12,838 nt of DNA from Thermoanaerobacterales bacterium (GTDB lineage Bacteria; Actinomycetota; Acidimicrobiia; Acidimicrobiales; JACDCH01). The stretch lies in NCBI GenBank assembly GCA_017577565.1, contig PKRH01000105.1, forward strand, positions 1 through 12,838, in the 5' to 3' direction. Shown piece after piece: positions 6,055-12,610 of this stretch; position 1 is the first letter of the stretch; every line of letters begins with the position of its first letter. The position numbers were made by a program, and so were the translations under genes. The notes beneath the pieces were generated by a model. The model was not told the DNA's origin. It did no database searches and saw nothing but the letters and a program-made list of their open reading frames with translations.

Positions 6055-7449
6055 TCAGACGATGGGGTTGACGATGTCGAGGTAGATGGTGGTGGCGCCG
6101 ATGATCACCAGCACCATGACCACGGCGTAGGTCAGCGGCAGGAGCTTGGCGAAGTCGGCGTGGTAGGGCCGGCCCGGGCGGGAGCGCAGGCGCTCGTAGA
6201 TCGCCACGACCGCGTGGCCGCCGTCGAGGGGCAGCAGCGGCAGCATGTTGAAGATGCCGACGAAGACGTTGATCTGGAAGAAGAGCAGCAGCATGTTGAG
6301 CAGCCGCTCGTCCACCTCCTGCGAGCCCACCTGGACGAAGCCGATGATCGAGATGAGCCGGCCGTCGCCCGAGCCACCGCCGTCCTCGACCCGCCGGCCC
6401 TCGCCGCCCTGCGCCGGGGCGTCCTCCTGGCGGACCTGGTCGGCGAGCTGGCGCAGCCGGTCGGGCGAGAAGGCGTCGACCATGAGCTTGACGGTCTCCA
6501 CCGAGAAGCCGGCCATCTCGCCGGGGGCACGGGCGATCGCCGCGGGCAGGCCGATCGGCTGGTCGTCCCACCACGGGCTGCTGGCGACGCCCAGGAACGG
6601 CGACCCGGCGGCACCCCCCTCCTCGTCCTCCGGGCGGGGGCCGAGCTCGGCGTCGAGGGTGAGCCGCTCGCCGTCGCGCACGACGTCGAGCACGATGCGG
6701 TCGCCCACCTCGTGCTCGGAGATGGCGGCGGCCAGATCGTCGTAGCTCGACGCCGGGCGGCCGTCGAGGGCGACGATGCGGTCGCCCTCCCGCAGGCCGG
6801 CCCGTTCGGCCGCGCTGTCCTCGACGACCTCGTTGACCTGCCAGGCCTCGCCCCGGTCGGGCATGTCGACCATGTCGACGACGCTGCCGCCCGGCACGCC
6901 GACGACGCCGAGCAGGACGACCAGGAGCACGAACGCCTGCAGGGCGTGCATGAGCGAGCCGGCGCTCACGACGAGCAGGCGCTTGGGGAACGACTGCTGG
7001 CGGAACGTGCGGGGCTCGTCGGCCGGGTCGACCTCGTCGAGGTTGTTCATGCCGATGATCCGCACGTAGGCGAGGACCGGGACGAGCTTGACCCCGTACT
7101 CGGTCTCGCCCCGCCGGAACGACCACAGCTTGGGGCCGGCGCCGAGGAAGAACTCGGTCACCTTCATGCCCGCCCACTTGGCGGTCAGGTAGTGGCCGAG
7201 CTCGTGGAGGAAGATCATCACGACCAGCCCCGCCACCATGACGAGGGCGGGCCAGCCGGCCCAGATGCCGAAGAGGGCGAAGGCGGCGATCAACAGGGCG
7301 AGCCGGACCCTGTTGGCCCTGTCGAGCTGCTGGCCGCCCCCCGGGCCCGGCGGGGGCGGCGGCGGGGGTGGCGGTGGCCCGGCGACCACCGGGTCGCCCG
7401 GGACAGGCGCACCGTCCGGCGTGCTGTCCTCTCGGTGGGTCTCCGTCAC
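6055..7449 (-). CDS. rseP: RseP/Rip1-type site-2 intramembrane metalloprotease (M50)
   Basis: Zinc protease that cuts transmembrane segments, classically of anti-sigma factors or membrane stress regulators. The 464-residue product has HELGH at 82-86 in the first core helix (catalytic H82, E83, H86), the GSLMHALQAF helix at 164-173, a PDZ domain (about 205-270, AERAGLREGDRIVALDG), and the second zinc-ligand motif NMLPLLPLDGGH at 401-412 (D409). The N-terminus is a cytosolic Pro-rich arm including ten consecutive Pro at about 25-34. A polar, Gly/Glu-rich insertion at about 271-365 separates the PDZ from the next helices. The start is GTG, overlapping the dxr stop (GTGA), with AGAGG upstream. 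Placement between dxr and ispG is the normal actinobacterial arrangement. Confidence 0.95.
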   Translation of the reverse strand: MTETHREDSTPDGAPVPGDPVVAGPPPPPPPPPPGPGGGQQLDRANRVRLALLIAAFALFGIWAGWPALVMVAGLVVMIFLHELGHYLTAKWAGMKVTEFFLGAGPKLWSFRRGETEYGVKLVPVLAYVRIIGMNNLDEVDPADEPRTFRQQSFPKRLLVVSAGSLMHALQAFVLLVVLLGVVGVPGGSVVDMVDMPDRGEAWQVNEVVEDSAAERAGLREGDRIVALDGRPASSYDDLAAAISEHEVGDRIVLDVVRDGERLTLDAELGPRPEDEEGGAAGSPFLGVASSPWWDDQPIGLPAAIARAPGEMAGFSVETVKLMVDAFSPDRLRQLADQVRQEDAPAQGGEGRRVEDGGGSGDGRLISIIGFVQVGSQEVDERLLNMLLLFFQINVFVGIFNMLPLLPLDGGHAVVAIYERLRSRPGRPYHADFAKLLPLTYAVVMVLVIIGATTIYLDIVNPIV

Positions 7450-8627
7450 TCCGCGATCCTCTCGATCTCGCGCCGGGCGGCCTCCCGGCCGGCGCGGTCG
7501 GCCGCCAGCACGGCGTCGACCCCGTCGGCGCGACCACCATCATGCCGGGACAGGACGGATTTCAGGACCTCGGCGATGCCGAGCCACGGGATCCGCCCGG
7601 CGAGGAAGGCGGCCACCGCCTCCTCGTTGGCCGCGTTGAGCACGGCCGGCGCGGTGCCCCCCATGCGCCCGGCCTCGTAGGCCAGGGCGAGGCACGGGAA
7701 GGCCTCGAGGTCGGGCGGCTCGAACTCCAGCGACCGGACGGTCGACCAGTCGAGCCGGCCGAACGGCGTGCCGATCCGGTCGGGCCAGGCCAGCGCGTAG
7801 CCGATCGGCAGCCGCATGTCGGGCTCGGAGAGCTGGGCGATGGTCGATCCGTCGCTCAGCTCGACCATCGAGTGGACGATCGACTGGGGGTGGACCACGA
7901 CCTCGATGTCGTCGTAGCCGATCCCGTAGGTCGGGCCGAACAGCTCGTGGGCCTCGATGACCTCGAGCCCCTTGTTCATGAGCGTCGACGAGTCGACCGT
8001 GATCTTCGGACCCATCGACCACGTCGGGTGGGCGAGGGCGTCCTCGACCGTGACCTCGGCGAGCTCGGCGCGGCTGCGGCCCCGGAAGGGCCCGCCGCTG
8101 GCGGTCAGCACGATGCGCCGCACCCGGTCGGGGTCGCCGCCGGCGTTGGCCGCCAGGCACTGGTGCACCGCGCCGTGCTCGGAGTCGACCGGCACGATGT
8201 GGCCCGCCCCGGGGGCCGCCAGCGCCGCCCGGACGACCGGCCCCCCGGCGATCAGCGACTCCTTGTTGGCCAGCGCCAGGCGCTTGCCGGCCTCGATGGC
8301 GCTGAGCGTCACCCGCAGCCCGGCGAAGCCGACGACGCCGTTCACGCACACGTCGGCGACCCTGCCCAGCTCGGCCAGGGCCTCGGCGCCGGCCCGCACC
8401 TCGGTCCCGGTCGGGACGCCCTCGGCGACGCGGTCGCGCAGGCGCTCGTCGCCGATGACCACCAGCTTGGGGTGCAGCCGGCGGGCCTGGCCGACGAGCG
8501 CGTCGGCCGACGACCACGCGCCCAGCGCCACGACCTCGAAGCGGTCGGGCTCGGCGCAGACCACGTCGATCGTCTGCGTCCCGATCGACCCGGTCGACCC
8601 GGCGATGGCGACGGTCGTGACGGCCAC
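7446..8627 (-). CDS. dxr: 1-deoxy-D-xylulose 5-phosphate reductoisomerase
   Basis: NADPH- and metal-dependent second enzyme of the MEP pathway, making 2-C-methyl-D-erythritol 4-phosphate. The 393-residue product shows the NADPH loop GSTGSIG at 10-16, LANKESL at 119-125, metal ligands D148 and E150 in DSEHGA, SGGPFR at 177-182, the MNKGLEVIEAH segment with N218, K219 and third metal ligand E222, and NAANEEAV at 331-338, matching the full-length family. The start is a GTG at 8627, 6 nt after TAGCCT and without a Shine-Dalgarno sequence, so the dxr-rseP-ispG transcript may be leaderless. The gene is 62 nt from cdsA with a strong GC hairpin between; rlmN, which sits here in some actinobacteria such as mycobacteria, is absent. 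Confidence 0.97.
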   Translation of the reverse strand: MAVTTVAIAGSTGSIGTQTIDVVCAEPDRFEVVALGAWSSADALVGQARRLHPKLVVIGDERLRDRVAEGVPTGTEVRAGAEALAELGRVADVCVNGVVGFAGLRVTLSAIEAGKRLALANKESLIAGGPVVRAALAAPGAGHIVPVDSEHGAVHQCLAANAGGDPDRVRRIVLTASGGPFRGRSRAELAEVTVEDALAHPTWSMGPKITVDSSTLMNKGLEVIEAHELFGPTYGIGYDDIEVVVHPQSIVHSMVELSDGSTIAQLSEPDMRLPIGYALAWPDRIGTPFGRLDWSTVRSLEFEPPDLEAFPCLALAYEAGRMGGTAPAVLNAANEEAVAAFLAGRIPWLGIAEVLKSVLSRHDGGRADGVDAVLAADRAGREAARREIERIAE

Positions 8628-8633
8628 CGCGCC

Positions 8634-8639
8634 AGGCTA
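8634..8639 (-). promoter_or_regulatory. Candidate -10 box (TAGCCT) for dxr-rseP-ispG
   Basis: TAGCCT fits TANNNT and ends 6 nt before the GTG of dxr, so the transcript could start at the initiator. No -35 was recognised; the upstream spacer region contains a GC-only hairpin. Confidence 0.35.
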
Positions 8640-8653
8640 TCCGTCGTCCCCGC

Positions 8654-8685
8654 GGCGCCCGGCCGGGCCCCGGCCGCCGGGCGCC
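8654..8685 (-). terminator. GC-only inverted repeat between cdsA and dxr (possible terminator)
   Basis: GGCGCCCGGC and its exact reverse complement GCCGGGCGCC form a 10-bp stem around a 12-nt loop, beginning a few bases after the cdsA stop. There is no U run, so if it ends transcription it is a U-less type or works with Rho. It may separate the cdsA transcript from that of dxr. Confidence 0.4.
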
Positions 8686-8689
8686 CCGG

Positions 8690-10234
8690 TCACGCGAGGA
8701 AGAAGTCGCTGATCCGGGTCAGGTACCACACCGCCGGGAGGACGAAGAGCAGGGCGTCGAACCGGTCGAGCAGGCCGCCGTGGGCCGGGAGGATCGTGCC
8801 CATGTCCTTGATCCCGAGGTCGCGCTTGACCAGCGACTCGGCCAGGTCGCCGAGCGGGGCGACGAGCGCCACCAGCACGCCGACCTTCAGGCCCTCCTGC
8901 CACTGGTCGAACGGGTGGACGCCCACGATGGCGAACACCACCCCGGCGACGACCGCCAGCAGCATGCCGCCGGCCAGGCCCTCGATCGTCTTGTTCGGGC
9001 TGGCCGAGGAGAGCGGCCGGGACCCGGCGCTCCGCCCGACGAACAGGGCGCCGACGTCGTAGCCGATCGTCGGGATGACCGCCGCCAGCAGCAGCGCCAC
9101 GCCGTTGCCGAACGGGTCGGCGAGGAGCAGGCCGGCGAAGGAGCCGAACACGCCGATCCAGCCGACGCCGAGCAGGGTGACGCCGATGTTGGTCACCGGC
9201 CGGCCGCCGCCCGCGCTGACCAGGTACCACAGGAAGCACGACGCCACGGCCAGGACGAGGACGAGGGGGATCGCCTGCTCGCCGTAGTTGTAGGTGGCGA
9301 GCACCATGCCGGCCACCGCGGCGACGCCCACCGGCACGGGCGCCTCGTAGCCGGCGGTGTTGACGGCGACGAAGTACTCGTAGGCCGCGTACCCGAGCAC
9401 GGGGACGGCGACGATCATCCCCCCGAGCGGCCCGAGGGTCGCGAACAGGGCGAGCGCGACCCCGAGGAAGCCGACGCCGACGAGCACCGCCGTGCGCAGG
9501 TCGCGGTCGGCGCTGCGGCGGGGCGACCGACGGGGCGCGCGCCGCCGGGGCGCCGCCGGGGCGGCCGCGGTCGGGGCCGGCTCGCCGTAGACGTCGTCGT
9601 CGTAGACGTCCTCGTACGCGTCGTCGTAGGCCGCGTCGTAGTCGTCGGCGTAGGCGTCGTCGCCGTAGGCGTCGCCGTAGCCGGGCTCGGGCGGCGGGGC
9701 CGGCGGGTCGCCGAACACGGACCGGCCGGGCGGTGGGTCGCCGTCCTCGTCGAAGCGGACGGGCGTGCCCCGCGCCGGGCCCGCCGGCGACGGCCAGTCA
9801 CCTGCGCCGGACCGGGACCCGGCCGGCGGGGCGGGCGGGGGGTCGTCGCGCCACGGGGGCTCGGCGTCGTACCCCGACCATGTGTCGTCACCGTGGCGGG
9901 GGTCGCGGGGTCTCATGTGAGGCACCTCCTCTGCAGCCGAGCCAGCCCAGTGGGACAGCTCCGGCACCTCGTCGGGCTGCTCGACCGGGACCACCGGCGG
10001 CCGCTCGATCGTGTTCGGGTCGTCGTCCGAGCCGAGGGGGAACCGCAGGGCCGGCCGGGGCGTGCCAGGCGGCGGGCCCGCGGGTCGGTCGCCGAAGCGG
10101 GGGCGGTCGGCGTCGAACCGATGGCGGATGTCGTCGCGCTCCAGCGCCTCCGCGGCCTCGTCGGCACCGAGGAGCCGCACCCGCTCGGTGGGGTCGCGCT
10201 GGGACTCGTCGCGGCGGTCGTCCGGATCGGTCAC
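8690..10234 (-). CDS. cdsA: Phosphatidate cytidylyltransferase (CDP-DAG synthase) with long disordered N-terminal extension
   Basis: Integral membrane enzyme that makes CDP-diacylglycerol from phosphatidic acid and CTP, the precursor of phosphatidylglycerol, cardiolipin and phosphatidylinositol. Counting from the GTG at 10234 (514 residues), residues 1-245 are polar, Pro/Asp/Arg-rich and probably disordered; 186-216 is a Tyr/Asp repeat and 230-241 a basic patch (RRRAPRRSPRRS). About eight hydrophobic helices follow from about 248. The C-terminal family signature is complete: S467, K470, R471, K476, D477, P483, H485, G486, G487, D490, R491, D493. A typical CdsA is about 270-310 residues, so the extension nearly doubles it. 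I chose GTG 10234 because GAGAGGA (10248-10242) lies 7 nt upstream. A GTG at 10327 would add 31 residues but lacks such a site. Confidence 0.93.
   Translation of the reverse strand: MTDPDDRRDESQRDPTERVRLLGADEAAEALERDDIRHRFDADRPRFGDRPAGPPPGTPRPALRFPLGSDDDPNTIERPPVVPVEQPDEVPELSHWAGSAAEEVPHMRPRDPRHGDDTWSGYDAEPPWRDDPPPAPPAGSRSGAGDWPSPAGPARGTPVRFDEDGDPPPGRSVFGDPPAPPPEPGYGDAYGDDAYADDYDAAYDDAYEDVYDDDVYGEPAPTAAAPAAPRRRAPRRSPRRSADRDLRTAVLVGVGFLGVALALFATLGPLGGMIVAVPVLGYAAYEYFVAVNTAGYEAPVPVGVAAVAGMVLATYNYGEQAIPLVLVLAVASCFLWYLVSAGGGRPVTNIGVTLLGVGWIGVFGSFAGLLLADPFGNGVALLLAAVIPTIGYDVGALFVGRSAGSRPLSSASPNKTIEGLAGGMLLAVVAGVVFAIVGVHPFDQWQEGLKVGVLVALVAPLGDLAESLVKRDLGIKDMGTILPAHGGLLDRFDALLFVLPAVWYLTRISDFFLA
9584..9680. 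repeat. Degenerate GTCGTCGTAG-like tandem repeat inside cdsA
   Basis: The plus strand shows repeated GTCGTCGTAG / GCGTCGTCG units with a spacing of 12 to 15 bases. On the coding strand they encode about 33 residues made nearly only of Asp, Tyr, Ala and Gly, with eight Tyr spaced 4-5 residues apart (DAY, DDY, DVY units). All unit lengths are multiples of three, so the tract can change length in frame. Confidence 0.7.
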
Positions 10235-10393
10235 GTCGTCATCCTCTCGTCTGGACCACCCCGGTGCGTCTCCCCGAGCGGTCGTCCCGACGGTCGAGCC
10301 ATGGTTCGCGTCGACCCCATCCTGCACGCTCGGCCACCGCCGGTGGTGGCAAACGCGACGAGCGCGCCCGTGCGGGCGGCCGGCGTCGCGGCG
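10235..10393 (-). other. Intergenic leader between frr and cdsA
   Basis: This 159-nt gap contains the alternative in-frame cdsA GTG at 10327, two small inverted repeats (CGCCC/GGGCG at 10365-10378 and GCCACC/GGTGGC at 10333-10350) and the cdsA ribosome binding site GAGAGGA (10248-10242). I see no convincing promoter and no other gene. Readthrough from frr is the simplest explanation for cdsA expression. Confidence 0.4.
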
Positions 10394-10963
10394 TCACACC
10401 TCGAGCAGCTCCTGCTCCTTCACCTCGAGGGCGGCGTCGATCTCGGCCTCGTACTGGTGGGTGAGCTTGTCGAGCTCCTTCTCGGCCCGGGCGAGGTCGT
10501 CCGCCGAGATGTCGCCCTCCTTCTCGAAGGCCTCCAGCTCGTGGCGGGCGGCCCGGCGGGCGTGGCGGATGCTGATGCGGCCCTCCTCGGCCATGCCCCG
10601 GACGACCTTGACCAGCTCCCGCCGCCGCTCCTCGGTGAGCGGCGGGAAGTTGAGCCGGATCACCTGGCCGTCGTTGGTCGGCGACAGGCCGAGGCGCGAG
10701 TTCTGCACCGCCTTCTCGATGGCCGGGATCGCACCCTTGTCGTACGGGCTGATCACGAGCAGCCGCGCCTCGGGCACCGTGAACCCGGCGATCTGCTGCA
10801 GCGGCACCTCGGTGCCGTAGTAGTCGACGGGCAGCTTCTCGACCAGGGCCGGCGTGGCACGGCCCGTGCGCACGGTCGTGAACTCCGACCGGGCGTGCTC
10901 CACCGCCTTGGCCATCTTGTCGCGAGCCTCGTCGAGGACCATCGCGATCATGTCGTCAGACAC
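10394..10963 (-). CDS. frr: Ribosome recycling factor
   Basis: RRF, together with EF-G, splits post-termination ribosomes. From the GTG at 10963 the product has 189 residues, close to the usual 185, and shows FTTVRTGRATPALVE near 28-42, YYGTEVPLQQIAGF near 47-60, and the signature LGLSPTNDGQVIRLNFPPLT near 91-110 followed by EERRRELVK. The open frame extends upstream to 11134 through unrelated Arg/Pro-rich sequence overlapping pyrH, so that longer start is rejected. AGGAG (10973-10969) sits 5 nt before the GTG and decides the start. Two Met codons at residues 5 and 8 are fallback starts. The pyrH-frr order is nearly universal in bacteria; the 68-nt gap contains a small nested inverted repeat. 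Confidence 0.96.
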   Translation of the reverse strand: MSDDMIAMVLDEARDKMAKAVEHARSEFTTVRTGRATPALVEKLPVDYYGTEVPLQQIAGFTVPEARLLVISPYDKGAIPAIEKAVQNSRLGLSPTNDGQVIRLNFPPLTEERRRELVKVVRGMAEEGRISIRHARRAARHELEAFEKEGDISADDLARAEKELDKLTHQYEAEIDAALEVKEQELLEV

Positions 10964-10992
10964 GGGTGCTCCTGGGTCGAGAAGGGGCGACT

Positions 10993-11022
10993 GGTCGGGC
11001 GCGGGCCGGACGGCCGCCGACC
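10993..11022 (-). other. Nested inverted repeat in the pyrH-frr gap
   Basis: On the minus strand GGTCGG pairs with CCGACC (6 bp), enclosing GGCC(GTCC)GGCC (4 bp). It lies about 10 nt after the pyrH stop and 30 nt before the frr start and leaves the frr ribosome binding site free. No U tract follows, so it could be an RNA-processing or weak pause structure, or chance in GC-rich DNA. Confidence 0.25.
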
Positions 11023-11031
11023 CTGCCGCCT

Positions 11032-11745
11032 CTAGTGGATCAGGGTACCGATCGGCTCGCCACCGACGATGGACCGGATGTTGCCCTTGCCGAGGAGGTC
11101 GAAGACGACGATCGGCAGCTTGTTGTCCATGCACAGGGTGATCGCCGTCGCGTCCATCGCCTTGAGCCCGCGGTTCAGCACCTCGAGGTAGCTCACCTCC
11201 TCGAGCCGGGTGGCGTCGGGGTCGGTGCGCGGGTCGGCCGTGTAGATCCCGTCGACACCCGAGTGCGTGCCGCGGAGCATGGCGTCGGCCTCGATCTCGA
11301 CCGCCCGGAGGGCCGCGGCCGTGTCGGTGGTGAAGAAGGGGTTGCCCGTGCCGCCGGCGAAGATGACGACCCTGCCCTTCTCCAGGTGGCGGATGGCGCG
11401 CCGGCGGATGTAGGGCTCGGCCACCTGGGCCATGTGGATGGCCGTCTGCACGCGCGTCGGCTGGTTGAGCCGCTCGAGCGTGTCCTGCAGGGCGAGGGCG
11501 TTGATGACCGTGGCCAGCATGCCCATGTAGTCGGCCTGGGCCCGGTCCATGCCCGCGTCGGCGCCGGCCATGCCGCGCCAGATGTTGCCGCCGCCGACGA
11601 CGACGGCCACGTCGACGCCCGCCTCCCGGACGTCGACGATCTCACCGGCGATGTACTGGGTGAAGGCGCCGTCGATGCCGTAGCCGGCGTCGCCGGCGAA
11701 GGCCTCGCCCGACAGCTTGAGCAGGATCCGGCGGTACACGGTCAT
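11032..11745 (-). CDS. pyrH: UMP kinase
   Basis: Phosphorylates UMP to UDP, feeding RNA, DNA and nucleotide-sugar synthesis. The 237-residue product matches the amino-acid-kinase fold: LLKLSGEAF at 8-16 (P-loop-like phosphate site), VVVGGGNIWRG at 48-58, MDRAQADYMGMLATVINALAL near 66-86 (UMP site), VVIFAGGTGNPFFTTDTAAAL at 126-145, and GVDGIYTADPR at 163-173. The length is normal for the family. The ATG at 11745 is preceded by GGGGGAGGGG as a strong ribosome binding site, and the 3' arm of a potential hairpin covers that site. It sits between tsf and frr, the standard bacterial order; the stop is TAG. Confidence 0.97.
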   Translation of the reverse strand: MTVYRRILLKLSGEAFAGDAGYGIDGAFTQYIAGEIVDVREAGVDVAVVVGGGNIWRGMAGADAGMDRAQADYMGMLATVINALALQDTLERLNQPTRVQTAIHMAQVAEPYIRRRAIRHLEKGRVVIFAGGTGNPFFTTDTAAALRAVEIEADAMLRGTHSGVDGIYTADPRTDPDATRLEEVSYLEVLNRGLKAMDATAITLCMDNKLPIVVFDLLGKGNIRSIVGGEPIGTLIH

Positions 11746-11751
11746 CGGTCA

Positions 11752-11784
11752 CCCCTCCCCCACGACGGGCGCCGGAGGGAGGGG
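11752..11784 (-). promoter_or_regulatory. Possible hairpin masking the pyrH ribosome binding site
   Basis: On the minus strand CCCCTCCC (11784-11777) is the exact reverse complement of GGGAGGGG (11759-11752), giving an 8-bp stem with a 17-nt loop. The 3' arm is the purine-rich ribosome binding site 6 nt before the pyrH ATG. If the stem forms, initiation would depend on unfolding, for example by translating ribosomes or an RNA-binding factor. The pairing is seen; control is inferred. Confidence 0.4.
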
Positions 11785-11803
11785 GACGGACGGTGCACGG
11801 GCC

Positions 11804-12604
11804 TCACCCGCCGATGAACAGCTGGGCGTAGCGGACGATCTCGGCCCCGCCGCTCGCCAGCACCTGGGCGATCGTCTGCTTCTCGTCGCGGACGTAGGCC
11901 TGCTCGAGGAGCACGCGCTCTTTGTACCAGGCGTTGAGCCGGCCCTCGACGATCTTGTCCCAGGCCGCCTCGGGCTTGCCCTCGGCCTTGGTCATGTTGA
12001 GCAGCGTCTCCCGCTCCTCGGCCACCACGTCCTCGGGGACCTCGTCGCGGGTCAGGTACTCGGGCTTGGCGAAGGCGATGTGCACGGCGATGTCGTGCGC
12101 CAGCTCCTTCGTGCCCCCACGGAGCACGACCACCACGCCGTTCACGCCGCGGCCGTCCTGCTTGTGCAGGTAGGTGTCGAACACGTCGTCCGGGCCGAGC
12201 GGCACCTGGACGACCCGGCCGACCTCGATGTTCTCCTTGAGCGTGACCTTCAGGTCGTCGACCTCGGACTGGTGGTCGGCGACGGCCTGCTCGCCCCGGG
12301 CGGCCACCGAGTCGGCGATCTCCTGGGTCAGCGCGACGAAGTTCTGCGACTTGGCCACGAAGTCGGTCTCGCACTTGAGCTCGGCGAGCCCGACGGCGCC
12401 GACGTTCGTGGCGATGGCGATGGCGCCCTGGGCGTTCTCGCGGTCGGCCCGGGCGTCGGCCTTGGCGAGGCCCCGCTCGCGCAGCAGCTTGCGCGCCGCC
12501 TCCATGTCGCCGTCGGCTTCGGTCAGGGCCTTCTTGGCGTCCATCATGCCTGCGCCGGTGGCCTGGCGCAGGGCTTGCACGTCCTTGGCGGTGAACTGGG
12601 CCAT
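11804..12604 (-). CDS. tsf: Elongation factor Ts
   Basis: EF-Ts is the guanine-nucleotide exchange factor for EF-Tu. The 266-residue product has the N-terminal UBA-like domain with LRQATGAGMMDAKKAL at 12-27, the EF-Tu-contacting TDFV at 80-83 (within CETDFVAKS), then two core subdomains including YLHKQDGRGVNGVVVVLRGG and HIAFAKPEYL. Length is within the bacterial range. The ATG at 12604 follows an upstream in-frame stop by 6 nt; GAGGAG in the last codons of that upstream gene is the probable, somewhat distant ribosome binding site, implying coupling. The 58-nt gap to pyrH contains the hairpin described separately. Confidence 0.97.
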   Translation of the reverse strand: MAQFTAKDVQALRQATGAGMMDAKKALTEADGDMEAARKLLRERGLAKADARADRENAQGAIAIATNVGAVGLAELKCETDFVAKSQNFVALTQEIADSVAARGEQAVADHQSEVDDLKVTLKENIEVGRVVQVPLGPDDVFDTYLHKQDGRGVNGVVVVLRGGTKELAHDIAVHIAFAKPEYLTRDEVPEDVVAEERETLLNMTKAEGKPEAAWDKIVEGRLNAWYKERVLLEQAYVRDEKQTIAQVLASGGAEIVRYAQLFIGG

Positions 12605-12610
12605 CGGGGC

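Noticed and set aside
4559..7543. Minus-strand frame of about 990 codons through ispG and rseP in another frame
   Set aside because: Arg/Pro/Gly-rich out-of-frame reading of secure genes, with no recognisable domain.
4975..7680. Very long plus-strand open frame (about 900 codons) opposite ispG, rseP and dxr
   Set aside because: It lies antisense to three secure genes and encodes a His/Asp/Gly/Arg-rich product with no domain. Long antisense frames are a known by-product of GC-rich third codon positions.
9584..9680. Repeat tract considered as a CRISPR-like or regulatory array
   Set aside because: Units are degenerate, lack unique spacers, and stay in frame within cdsA; they are coding repeats.
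10235..10327. Upstream extension of cdsA to GTG 10327
   Set aside because: No ribosome binding site is visible there, whereas GAGAGGA lies 7 nt before GTG 10234. Kept as a possible alternative only.
8780..11035. Plus-strand open frame of about 750 codons opposite cdsA and frr
   Set aside because: Same cause: an antisense shadow of high-GC coding sequence, low complexity, no start signal or motif.
10964..11134. Upstream extension of frr to 11134
   Set aside because: It overlaps pyrH, adds 57 residues unlike any RRF, and a good AGGAG site supports the GTG at 10963.
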